From NCBI RefSeq assembly GCF_023540835.1, contig NZ_JALKCU010000001.1, forward strand, positions 1,116,001 to 1,180,000: DNA of 64,000 nt. The letters are read 5' to 3'. The stretch is from Marivivens geojensis (GTDB lineage: Bacteria; Pseudomonadota; Alphaproteobacteria; Rhodobacterales; Rhodobacteraceae). The position numbers were made by a program, and so were the translations under genes. The notes under the pieces were generated by a model. That model had not been told where the DNA came from and made no database searches. It saw only the letters and a list, made by a program, of their open reading frames with translations. Positions 55,823 to 64,000 of this stretch are shown here, in pieces (position 1 is the first letter of the stretch; every line of letters starts with the position of its first letter).

Positions 55823-57411
55823 AACTCTCGACCACATTCATTCCCAACCCCGAGGGTCGTGCGCGTCACCTAGATATGATCGCACTGATCGCAGATGCTG
55901 CTGAAAAGGCTGCGGCAGGTGGCGGTGAAAAGGCACGGGAACGCCATGTGTCACGCGGTAAAATGCTGCCGCGTGAACGTGTTGCCAATGTCTTGGATGC
56001 GGGATCTCCGTTTCTGGAAATCGGCGCGACGGCGGCGCATGGGCTCTATGATGGGGCGGCGCCTTGCGCTGGTGTGATCGCGGGTATTGGCCGTGTGAAC
56101 GGGATCGAATGTATGATCGTCTGTAATGATGCCACCGTCAAAGGCGGCACCTATTACCCAATGACGGTGAAAAAGCACCTTCGCGCCCAAGAGATCGCAG
56201 CCCAGTGCAATCTGCCCTGCGTTTACCTCGTAGACAGCGGCGGTGCGAACCTCCCGAACCAAGACGAAGTGTTCCCGGATCGTGACCACTTTGGCCGGAT
56301 TTTCTTTAATCAGGCGAATATGTCCGCGGCGGGTATCCCGCAAATCGCAGCGGTCATGGGGTCTTGCACTGCAGGTGGTGCCTATGTGCCTGCGATGTCC
56401 GATGTGTCAGTGATCGTGAAAGAGCAGGGGACGATTTTCCTTGCAGGTCCGCCACTGGTCAAAGCAGCAACGGGCGAGGTCGTCAGTTCCGAAGATCTGG
56501 GCGGCGGTGATGTGCATACGCGCCTCTCTGGTGTTGCGGATTATCTGGCCGAAGATGACGCCCATGCGCTGTCCCTCGTGCGTCAGGCTGTGGCGTCAAC
56601 ATCGCGTCAGACCCCGATGACAGTAAAACGCGAAAGGCCCGAACTGCCTGCTTGTGATCCCGAGGAACTACTGGACATCGTGCCGCCAGACCTAAAGACG
56701 CCTTATGATATCCGAGCCGTGATCGCGCGGATTGTGGACGGCTCGCGGTTCGATGAGTTCAAGGCGCGGTTTGGCGAAACGCTGGTCACGGGATTTGCTC
56801 ATATCGACGGTTGGCCTGTGGGCATCGTCGCCAATAACGGAGTTTTGTTCTCTGAGGCCGCGCAGAAGGGTGCGCACTTTGTCGAACTGTGTTCGCAACG
56901 GAAAATCCCGCTGATCTTCTTGCAGAACATCACGGGCTTTATGGTGGGTCGTAAATACGAAAATGAAGGTATTGCTCGCCACGGTGCAAAGATGGTGACA
57001 GCCGTTGCAACGACCAAGGTTCCAAAGATCACCGTGTTGGTCGGCGGGTCGTTTGGCGCGGGCAATTATGGCATGTCTGGAAGGGCTTACAGCCCGAATT
57101 TCTTGTGGTCATGGCCCAATTCGCGCACCGCGGTGATGGGGGGCGAACAGGCTGCTGGCGTGTTGGCGACCGTGAAACGCGATGCGATCGAACGGGCTGG
57201 CGGCACGTGGTCGGCAGACGAAGAAGCGGCCTTCAAGAAGCCAACGCTGGACATGTTCGAGGAACAGTCGCACCCGCTTTATGCATCGGCGCGGCTCTGG
57301 GATGATGGCGTCATTGACCCGCGCAAAACGCGCGATGTGCTTGCACTTTCGTTGTCAGCATCGTTGAACGCCTCCATTGAAGACACGACATTCGGCGTGT
57401 TCAGGATGTGA
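55819..57411 (+). CDS. mccB: 3-methylcrotonyl-CoA carboxylase beta subunit (carboxyltransferase)
   Basis: A 530-residue biotin-dependent carboxyltransferase. Motifs include [35 protein letters not shown] and [62 protein letters not shown] and [18 protein letters not shown] follow. It transfers CO2 from biotin on MccA to methylcrotonyl-CoA. It starts with GTG overlapping the ivd stop. The C-terminal part has the [10 protein letters not shown] segment typical of the methylcrotonyl class. Confidence 0.93.
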   Translation: MKLSTTFIPNPEGRARHLDMIALIADAAEKAAAGGGEKARERHVSRGKMLPRERVANVLDAGSPFLEIGATAAHGLYDGAAPCAGVIAGIGRVNGIECMIVCNDATVKGGTYYPMTVKKHLRAQEIAAQCNLPCVYLVDSGGANLPNQDEVFPDRDHFGRIFFNQANMSAAGIPQIAAVMGSCTAGGAYVPAMSDVSVIVKEQGTIFLAGPPLVKAATGEVVSSEDLGGGDVHTRLSGVADYLAEDDAHALSLVRQAVASTSRQTPMTVKRERPELPACDPEELLDIVPPDLKTPYDIRAVIARIVDGSRFDEFKARFGETLVTGFAHIDGWPVGIVANNGVLFSEAAQKGAHFVELCSQRKIPLIFLQNITGFMVGRKYENEGIARHGAKMVTAVATTKVPKITVLVGGSFGAGNYGMSGRAYSPNFLWSWPNSRTAVMGGEQAAGVLATVKRDAIERAGGTWSADEEAAFKKPTLDMFEEQSHPLYASARLWDDGVIDPRKTRDVLALSLSASLNASIEDTTFGVFRM

Positions 57412-57419
57412 GGGCGATC

Positions 57420-57905
57420 ATGGCAAAAATGCCGGAAGAAGGCCGTTTCGAATACGGCAAGATGGACAAACAGACGGGCGCTCAGTGGGTGCATGTCACG
57501 CCAGAAATGGCGCGGGCACATCCGCAGGGGAAACTCAACCTCCCGCTCTGGCTGATCACTGGCGTTTTTGCAGCTTTCGGCCTGTTGCAACTGGTTGAGT
57601 TCGCTCAGTTCGGAGACTGGCTGGCCTTATTCAAGGCCGTTCTCCAACTGCTCACCGCGATCATGTTGGTGATGCGGGCGCCGATTTCCCTGATGTTGGC
57701 GGGGGCACAGCTTTTGCTCTCGGTCTTTGGGGCTGTCACGGGCGGAATGCTGAAAAACATGTCCGAGTTGAGCGGGACGGGTGGCTTCGTTGTGCTGGCC
57801 TATCTGATCTTTTGCGGTTTGTCGCTGTTCTATCTGTTTGAGGGCGACCGCCCCAACCTGATTTACCGCCACCGCTTCCGCAGTTTTCGCGGCGCGAAGG
57901 ACTAA
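57420..57905 (+). CDS. Small multi-helix membrane protein in the leucine operon
   Basis: A 161-residue protein with a short hydrophilic start and about four hydrophobic segments (WLITGVFAAFGLLQLVEF, LFKAVLQLLTAIMLVM, ISLMLAGAQLLLSVFGA, GFVVLAYLIFCGLSLFYLF). It ends in a basic tail. It lies between mccB and mccA, eight bases after the mccB stop, and is likely co-transcribed. I know of no biochemical role for it in leucine breakdown. An alternative start four codons upstream is less likely. Confidence 0.75.
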   Translation: MAKMPEEGRFEYGKMDKQTGAQWVHVTPEMARAHPQGKLNLPLWLITGVFAAFGLLQLVEFAQFGDWLALFKAVLQLLTAIMLVMRAPISLMLAGAQLLLSVFGAVTGGMLKNMSELSGTGGFVVLAYLIFCGLSLFYLFEGDRPNLIYRHRFRSFRGAKD

Positions 57906-57932
57906 CACGAGGGGTAGGGAGGCCCCGCTGGT

Positions 57933-59858
57933 ATGTTCGGAAAAATTCTGATTGCCAATCGGGGCGAAATTGCGTGCCGTGTGATCCGCACAGCGCGGGC
58001 GCTGGGTGTGAAAACTGTTGCGGTTTATTCCGATGCCGACGCGAAGGCTATGCATGTCGCCATGGCGGACGAAGCCGTGCGTCTGGGGCCAGCGCCTGTC
58101 GCCGATAGTTACCTGCGCGGTGACCAGATTATCGAGGCGGCCTTAAAAACGGGGGCCCAAGGGATCCATCCTGGATATGGGTTCCTATCTGAGAACCCCG
58201 ATTTTGTTGAGGCGGTCGAAAAGGCTGGCCTGACATTTATTGGCCCTTCGGCCACCTCTATTCGGGCGATGGGTTTAAAGGACGCCGCTAAGGCGCTGAT
58301 GGAAAAGGCGAACGTGCCTGTGGTCCCCGGTTATCATGGCGCGGATCAGTCGCCAGATTTTCTCGCTCAGCAGGCTGCAGAAATCGGCTATCCCGTCCTG
58401 ATCAAAGCCGTCGCAGGTGGCGGTGGTAAAGGGATGCGCCGCGTTGATGATGCAGCCCACTTTGCCGAGGCGCTGGCCTCTGCGCAGGCCGAGGCGCGGA
58501 CAGCTTTCGGCAATGCGGACGTTCTGATCGAGAAATACATTCTTAGCCCGCGCCACATCGAGGTGCAGGTTTTCGGTGATGGCACCTCTGCTGTGCATTT
58601 GTTCGAGCGGGACTGTTCACTCCAGCGTCGTCACCAGAAAGTCATCGAGGAGGCGCCCGCACCGGGCATGACGCCTGATCTGCGCGACCGGATGGGGGCC
58701 GCTGCGGTCAAGGCGGCTGAAGCTATCAACTATTCCGGTGCGGGCACGGTCGAGTTCATTGTCGATGGCACGACGATGGATTTCTGGTTTATGGAGATGA
58801 ACACCCGCCTTCAGGTCGAACACCCTGTGACCGAAGCGATCACGGGCGTTGATCTGGTGGAATGGCAATTGCGTGTCGCCTCTGGTGAGCCGCTACCGAT
58901 GTCACAATCTGATCTAACGATCACGGGGCACGCGTTTGAAGCGCGCCTTTACGCCGAAGATGTTCCAGCGGGTTTCCTCCCCGCAACGGGTCGTATCGCC
59001 CACTTGCAATTCGCTGACGATGTTCGCGCCGACAGTGGCGTGCGTGCGGGCGATACGATCACCCCTTGGTACGATCCGATGATCGCCAAACTGATCGTGC
59101 ATGGTCCTGACCGTGACACCGCATTGCGCCAACTGGCCCGCGCCTGTGCCGAGACTGAAGTGGCGGGCACTGTCACCAACCTCGGGTTCTTGGGTGCGCT
59201 TGCACGGCATGATGGCTTTGCGGCAGGTAAGGTCGATACGGGCCTGATCGAGCGTGACCTCGATGCACTGACCAACTGTGCGGCACCTGCGGCCGAGACG
59301 ATTGCCTTGTCTGCTTTGATCGCGATGGGGCTGGATGGGAACCCCGCACCACAAACGGGGTTTACGCTCTGGGCACCTGTTCCGCAGACCATCACGCTGT
59401 CGGTCGAAGGGGATGAGGTTGCGGTAAAGGTCACGGCCTTCTCTGGTGACCGTTTCGACGTTGCTGTGGGGGACATCACCGTGGCTGTTCGACGGTCGAG
59501 CGGTGGCTTGCGTCTGAACGATCAGGCCGCACCCAACTACATAAAACATGGCGACCGCATTACGATCTTTGCTGACCCTGTACTTGAGGTCACGATCCCA
59601 GATCCGCTGGACCGAGGCAGCGCAGAAGCAACAAGTGACGCGATTTTGTCCCCGATGCCCGGTCTCCTCCGTGCGATGGAGGTCACAGCGGGTCAAATGG
59701 TCAAGGCTGGCGACCGCCTAGCCGTGCTAGAGGCTATGAAAATGGAACACATCCTTCGTGCCCCGCGCGATGGTGTGATTGCAACGGTCGGCGCCACGGC
59801 AGGGTCGCAAGTCGAAGCAGGCGCGTTGCTCATTGCGCTAGAAGAGGAAGTCGCATGA
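57933..59858 (+). CDS. mccA: 3-methylcrotonyl-CoA carboxylase alpha subunit (biotin carboxylase/BCCP)
   Basis: A 641-residue biotin-carrying subunit. The biotin carboxylase part shows KILIANRGEIACRVIRTARALG, AVAGGGGKGMRRV (ATP grasp), VQVFGDGTSAVHLFERDCSLQRRHQKVIEEAP and FMEMNTRLQVEHPVTE. The C-terminal biotin site is EAMKMEH at about residue 600. It carboxylates biotin and hands CO2 to MccB. The downstream GST gene overlaps by ATGA. Propionyl-CoA carboxylase was excluded because of the ivd/mccB/HMG-CoA lyase context. Confidence 0.93.
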   Translation: MFGKILIANRGEIACRVIRTARALGVKTVAVYSDADAKAMHVAMADEAVRLGPAPVADSYLRGDQIIEAALKTGAQGIHPGYGFLSENPDFVEAVEKAGLTFIGPSATSIRAMGLKDAAKALMEKANVPVVPGYHGADQSPDFLAQQAAEIGYPVLIKAVAGGGGKGMRRVDDAAHFAEALASAQAEARTAFGNADVLIEKYILSPRHIEVQVFGDGTSAVHLFERDCSLQRRHQKVIEEAPAPGMTPDLRDRMGAAAVKAAEAINYSGAGTVEFIVDGTTMDFWFMEMNTRLQVEHPVTEAITGVDLVEWQLRVASGEPLPMSQSDLTITGHAFEARLYAEDVPAGFLPATGRIAHLQFADDVRADSGVRAGDTITPWYDPMIAKLIVHGPDRDTALRQLARACAETEVAGTVTNLGFLGALARHDGFAAGKVDTGLIERDLDALTNCAAPAAETIALSALIAMGLDGNPAPQTGFTLWAPVPQTITLSVEGDEVAVKVTAFSGDRFDVAVGDITVAVRRSSGGLRLNDQAAPNYIKHGDRITIFADPVLEVTIPDPLDRGSAEATSDAILSPMPGLLRAMEVTAGQMVKAGDRLAVLEAMKMEHILRAPRDGVIATVGATAGSQVEAGALLIALEEEVA

Positions 59859-60514
59859 TCCGTCTACACCACTGTGCTGAAACCCGCTCCATGCGGACGC
59901 TCTGGCAGCTCAACGAGATCGGCTGCGAGTTCGAAATCCAACGCTACGACTTTGGCAAGGCTCTGCGCTCGGATGAATTCAAGGCGATCAACCCCGTCAG
60001 CCGAGTCCCTGCGTTGGAAATCGACGGTGAAGTGCTGATCGAAACGGGCGCAATCGCGGAAATCCTCTGCGAGAAGTTCCCTGAAGCTGGCTTGGGTCGT
60101 CCGATTGGCGATCCTGAACGCAATATGTTCCTCCAGCTTATCCATTTCGCAGAGACGATCAGCCAGCATTGCGCGATCCTCACTCAGCAGCATGTGATGC
60201 TCTATGAAGATCACATGCGATCCCCGATCCTGACGCAGTTGGAACCCAAGCGGCTCGCGAAAACCATCGGCTTTATCGAAGAGCGGATGGCGGGCGATTT
60301 CCTTCTGTCCGATTTCAGCGCGGCGGATATTTGCGTCGGGCAGGCGATCTACATGGCGCAGCGCTTTGTTCGTCTCGACCCGTTCCCGCGTGTGGCGTCA
60401 TGGATGGCGCGGATGACCGAACGGCCTGCGTTCCGTGCCTCACTCCCGCTGGAAGGGGAACCGCGTCTATATAATCAGTCGTTCTTTGAACCGATCCCGT
60501 CGGAGGGTGCATGA
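59855..60514 (+). CDS. Glutathione S-transferase family protein in the leucine operon
   Basis: A 219-residue GST-fold protein. The N-terminal thioredoxin-like domain has ETRSMRTLWQLNEIGCEFEI and NPVSRVPALEIDGEVLIETGAIAEIL. The helical domain has FLLSDFSAADICVGQAIYM. It overlaps both mccA and the HMG-CoA lyase gene by four bases (ATGA), so its production is tied to leucine degradation. It may use glutathione with a reactive acyl-CoA intermediate, or simply protect. That is inference. Confidence 0.85.
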   Translation: MIRLHHCAETRSMRTLWQLNEIGCEFEIQRYDFGKALRSDEFKAINPVSRVPALEIDGEVLIETGAIAEILCEKFPEAGLGRPIGDPERNMFLQLIHFAETISQHCAILTQQHVMLYEDHMRSPILTQLEPKRLAKTIGFIEERMAGDFLLSDFSAADICVGQAIYMAQRFVRLDPFPRVASWMARMTERPAFRASLPLEGEPRLYNQSFFEPIPSEGA

Positions 60515-61377
60515 CCCACGTCCGCATATATGAGGTCGGCCCACGCGATGGTTTGCAGAACGAAAAGGCTGTCATTGCGGTCGACGATAAGGTCGCGCTG
60601 ATCAAAGCCTTGGTTGACGCGGGGCTTAAGGACATCGAGGTCGGGTCGTTCGTGTCGCCCAAATGGGTGCCGCAGATGGCAGACACCGACCGCGTGATGG
60701 CCGCTCTCGATTATGCGAACGATGTCAACTACGCGACCTTGGTCCCGAATGTTAAGGGATGGGAGGGGTTCGTTCAGGCCTCTGCCAATTTGCCACGCAA
60801 CGCGGGCGAGATCGCTGTTTTCATCGCGGCATCCGAAGGGTTCTCTAAGGCCAACCTCAATTGCACGGTCGAGGAAAGCTTGTCGCGCCTCGCCCCAGTG
60901 GTGGAGGCTGCGCAATCCGCAGGCGTTCCCGTGCGGGGCTATGTGTCTTGCATCACCGACTGTCCGTTTGACGGACCGACCCCGCCAGAAGCCGTCGTTC
61001 GCGCGGTCGAAGGGTTGCGTCGTCTGGCACCTATGCCTGTCTCGTTGGGTGATACGATCGGGGCAGGGACACCAGAGACCGTGACCCGCGTGATCAAAGC
61101 GGTAGCGGAGACGATGCCAATTTCTGATGTCGCGGGCCATTTCCACGACACGGGCGGACGGGCCTTGGACAATGTTCAGGCGTCGCTCGAGCTCGGTGTT
61201 CGGGTGTTTGATGCGGCTGTCGGTGGTTTGGGCGGATGTCCCTATGCGCCCGGTGCGCCGGGGAATGTGGCGACCGAAGCGGTGGTCCAACGTGTCGAGG
61301 CGCTCGGTTATTCGACGGGGTTAGACCATGCGGCCTTGGCACGGGCTGGGGTCATGGCGCGAAAGCTGCGAGGGTAG
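60511..61377 (+). CDS. mvaB: Hydroxymethylglutaryl-CoA lyase
   Basis: A 288-residue TIM-barrel lyase that splits HMG-CoA to acetoacetate and acetyl-CoA, the last step of leucine breakdown. Motifs are YEVGPRDGLQNEKAVIAVDDKVAL, EVGSFVSPKWVPQMADTD, SVSLGDTIGAGTP-like SLGDTIGAGTPE, and GHFHDTGGRAL. The signature GGLGGCPYAPGAPGNVATE includes the catalytic cysteine. It overlaps the GST gene by ATGA. Confidence 0.94.
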   Translation: MTHVRIYEVGPRDGLQNEKAVIAVDDKVALIKALVDAGLKDIEVGSFVSPKWVPQMADTDRVMAALDYANDVNYATLVPNVKGWEGFVQASANLPRNAGEIAVFIAASEGFSKANLNCTVEESLSRLAPVVEAAQSAGVPVRGYVSCITDCPFDGPTPPEAVVRAVEGLRRLAPMPVSLGDTIGAGTPETVTRVIKAVAETMPISDVAGHFHDTGGRALDNVQASLELGVRVFDAAVGGLGGCPYAPGAPGNVATEAVVQRVEALGYSTGLDHAALARAGVMARKLRG

Positions 61378-61381
61378 GGCG

Positions 61382-62161
61382 ATGGAAACGATCCGTATTG
61401 ATATTGATGACCGTGGGGTCGCGACGCTGACCTTGGCTCGCTCGGAAAAGCACAACGCACTATCTGCGCAAATGATGGATGAACTGACCGAGGCGGCGCG
61501 GAACTTGGGCGCCGATCCTGCCGTGCGTGTTGTGATCCTCGCCGCTGAGGGTGCGAGTTTCTGTGCGGGCGGTGACCTCGGTTGGATGAGAGCGCAGTTT
61601 GATACCGATGCGGCGGGACGCGGCGTTGAGGCTCGCCGACTTGCCAATATGCTCAGGGCGCTGAACGAAATGCCAAAGCCGTTGATTGGGCGCGTGCATG
61701 GGAATGCCTTTGGCGGCGGGGTCGGTATGGCCTGCGTTTGCGATATTGCGATTGCGGCTGCTACGGCACTGTTTGGTTTGACAGAGACGCGGCTCGGTCT
61801 GATCCCCGCGACCATTGGGCCTTATGTCCTTGCTCGGATGGGGGAGGCGATGGCACGCCGCGTGTTCATGTCGTCGCGGCGGTTTGGCGCAGATGAGGCC
61901 ATCACGCTGGGGATCGTTGCAAAGTCGGTTGCGGCAGATGATCTGGATGCTGCTGTTGAGGCCGAGGTCGCGCCTTACTTGTCCTGCGCCCCCGGTGCGG
62001 TGGCCGAGGCCAAGGCGCTGGCCCGTCGTTTGGGGCCGCCGATCAATGATCAGGTTATCGACGACACCATTGCGGCCCTCGCGCAGCGTTGGGAAAGCTC
62101 TGAGGCGGTCGAAGGCATCGGTGCCTTTTTCGACAAACGCAAACCGCAGTGGCAGAGTTAA
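61382..62161 (+). CDS. Enoyl-CoA hydratase, likely 3-methylglutaconyl-CoA hydratase
   Basis: A 259-residue crotonase-fold protein. It starts METIRIDIDDRGVATLTLAR and has ASFCAGGDLGWMR, GRVHGNAFGGGVGMACVCDIAIAAATA, and ETRLGLIPATIGPYVLARMG with a glutamate at the usual catalytic position. Placed after HMG-CoA lyase, it probably hydrates 3-methylglutaconyl-CoA to HMG-CoA (LiuC role), though the crotonase fold alone does not prove this. The start ATG is preceded by AGGGTAGGG. Its TAA interlocks with the stop of the convergent diguanylate cyclase gene. Confidence 0.87.
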   Translation: METIRIDIDDRGVATLTLARSEKHNALSAQMMDELTEAARNLGADPAVRVVILAAEGASFCAGGDLGWMRAQFDTDAAGRGVEARRLANMLRALNEMPKPLIGRVHGNAFGGGVGMACVCDIAIAAATALFGLTETRLGLIPATIGPYVLARMGEAMARRVFMSSRRFGADEAITLGIVAKSVAADDLDAAVEAEVAPYLSCAPGAVAEAKALARRLGPPINDQVIDDTIAALAQRWESSEAVEGIGAFFDKRKPQWQS

Positions 62162-62871
62162 GCCGCGATTTCCATTCGTGCACGGCCTGCAGTTTTCGCC
62201 CGATAGAGTGCGATGTCTGCGTCCCGCAGAGCCTCGTCCAATGTCATATGCGGACCAACCGTTGCCGCCCCGACGGAAACGGTGACCTGCAATGACGCAC
62301 CCGTGCCAGTTTCGACCAGAAGGCCCATACTGATCCGCTGTCCGATTTGGCGCGCGGTTTCCATCGTGACATCGGGAAGGAAGATCGCGAACTCTTCGCC
62401 TCCGACACGGCCAATGACATCATTCGACCTCAGTAATCTTTGCAGGTGATCGGCCATGACCTGAAGGCAATGGTCGCCCGCCGCATGGCCGTAGTTGTCG
62501 TTGATGTCCTTAAAGTGGTCCGCGTCCAGCAACAGCATAACACCCTTATGGCGTGACAGCGCTGACCGTGCCCGCTCCATAAAGGCGCGACGATTTGGGA
62601 GACGGGTGAGCATATCGGTGGTCGCCATTTCAACCAATCGGTCCTTGGTCGCGACCTGCCGAGCGCCAATGAATTGCCCACCCAGCATGAACGGCGTTCC
62701 GACGATTGATGTCAAAAGAACGATATCCACCAACGGAATCGCATTGGAGCCAAGAACAAAGAACTGAACCACAATCGCCAACAGATTCAGCGGAACGAGT
62801 AAAACAACCAAGTTGAAAATTGCACGGCGAACAGACCGAGGTGACATAAAGAAAATGAGGAGCCTTAACAC
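62158..62871 (-). CDS. Diguanylate cyclase (GGDEF) with N-terminal membrane helices
   Basis: A 237-residue protein. Two hydrophobic helices (about residues 17-40 and 48-63) place the catalytic part in the cytoplasm. The GGDEF domain has LLDADHFKDINDNYGHAAGD and the active site GGEEF at 157-161, preceded by RSND at 148-151, an RxxD inhibitory site for cyclic di-GMP. It should make cyclic di-GMP, with signal input probably through the membrane segment. The short N-terminus lacks a known sensory domain. Confidence 0.93.
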   Translation of the reverse strand: MLRLLIFFMSPRSVRRAIFNLVVLLVPLNLLAIVVQFFVLGSNAIPLVDIVLLTSIVGTPFMLGGQFIGARQVATKDRLVEMATTDMLTRLPNRRAFMERARSALSRHKGVMLLLDADHFKDINDNYGHAAGDHCLQVMADHLQRLLRSNDVIGRVGGEEFAIFLPDVTMETARQIGQRISMGLLVETGTGASLQVTVSVGAATVGPHMTLDEALRDADIALYRAKTAGRARMEIAA

Positions 62872-63029
62872 AATATACCTATAATAAAGGGTGATTGGGC
62901 GACCCTAGTTCGAAAGTGTTAAGAGTTCCTTGTCATTTGGCCCTGAATTTTGAGTGAGAAAAACAGCGTCAACTATAGCGGCGCTTGGTTGACCCTCTGA
63001 CGCGGCAGGGGTAAAGCCATGTCGAACGA

Positions 63030-63066
63030 ACGGACCGTGATAGGTCCGTCCTGCAGGAAAGGACCT
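63030..63066 (+). promoter_or_regulatory. Alternative hairpins in the nuoA leader covering the ribosome site
   Basis: ACGGACC (63030-63036) can pair with GGTCCGT (63043-63049). Alternatively AGGTCC (63042-63047) can pair with GGACCT (63061-63066), enclosing the palindrome TCCTGCAGGA. That second fold would bury the AGGAAAGGA ribosome site of nuoA. The two folds exclude each other. Confidence 0.45.
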
Positions 63067-63069
63067 GTC

Positions 63070-63959
<890 letters not shown>

Positions 63960-63971
63960 GAGGGGGTTGTC

Positions 63972-64000
63972 ATGTCCGAAGCACTAAAGGAACTTGGCGC
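63972..64000 (+). CDS. nuoC: Start of NADH-quinone oxidoreductase subunit C (cut by window edge)
   Basis: Only nine full codons are visible (MSEALKELG), after the GAGGGGG ribosome site 12 bases past the nuoB stop. The assignment rests on operon order nuoA-nuoB-nuoC and not on motifs. Confidence 0.7.

Overview
The window is a piece of an alphaproteobacterial chromosome, most likely a marine member of the Rhodobacteraceae (Roseobacter group). The evidence is a cobS/J-domain/bolA neighbourhood, a cytochrome c2-like protein, a one-piece PntA, a leucine-degradation operon led by isovaleryl-CoA dehydrogenase, the nuoABC start and moderately high GC. No rRNA, tRNA, insertion sequence, prophage or CRISPR array was seen. 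Genes are packed very tightly.

Layout. 1-4.2 kb: cobT (cut by the window edge), a small secreted protein, cobS, a membrane protein, a J-domain protein, bolA and a DUF4177 protein. 4.3-13.2 kb: cytochrome c, idi, a PACE-type membrane protein, gatB, two tandem transglycosylase-like proteins, pepN, a DUF2256 mini-protein, an AHSA1-like protein and a class I amidotransferase. 13.2-18 kb: one 1594-residue RTX/Hint secreted protein. 18-22.7 kb: a molybdenum hydroxylase pair (IorA/IorB type), kynureninase and a small membrane methyltransferase. 22.8-29.4 kb: pntAB, an RluE-type pseudouridine synthase, ornithine decarboxylase behind a long structured leader, and a DUF3422 protein. 29.4-38 kb: a peptide ABC transporter (oppD-oppF-oppA-oppB-oppC order) divergent from an FAD oxidase and an M20 amidohydrolase. 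38-46 kb: a sugar-acid locus made of two facing operons. One holds a Gfo/Idh/MocA oxidoreductase, a CMP-sugar synthetase and an SDR. The other holds neuB, neuC and two Kdo-transferase-like (GT30-type) glycosyltransferases. A PTP-like phosphatase diverges from neuB. 46-54.6 kb: moaA, an AlkD-like protein, a GNAT enzyme, a PNPOx-like protein, glmS, glmU, a Gph-like phosphatase, a DegT-type aminotransferase and an Imm63-like protein. 54.6-62.2 kb: leucine/isovalerate catabolism (ivd, mccB, membrane protein, mccA, GST, HMG-CoA lyase, enoyl-CoA hydratase). 62.2-64 kb: a diguanylate cyclase and the start of the nuo operon.

How parts fit. GlmS and GlmU make UDP-GlcNAc, NeuC and NeuB can turn it into a nonulosonate, and the CMP-synthetase activates it. 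The two GT30-like enzymes in the neuB operon are natural candidates to transfer it, which is the most interesting hypothesis in the window. The ivd-to-enoyl-CoA-hydratase operon carries isovaleryl-CoA to acetoacetate and acetyl-CoA. No conventional helix-turn-helix regulator was recognised in the 64 kb, yet several palindromic operator-like sites are visible. Examples are the paired TTTGATCAAA sites before ornithine decarboxylase, TTTGACCAAA/TTTGGTCAAA between oppD and the FAD oxidase, and a TetR-like site before ivd.
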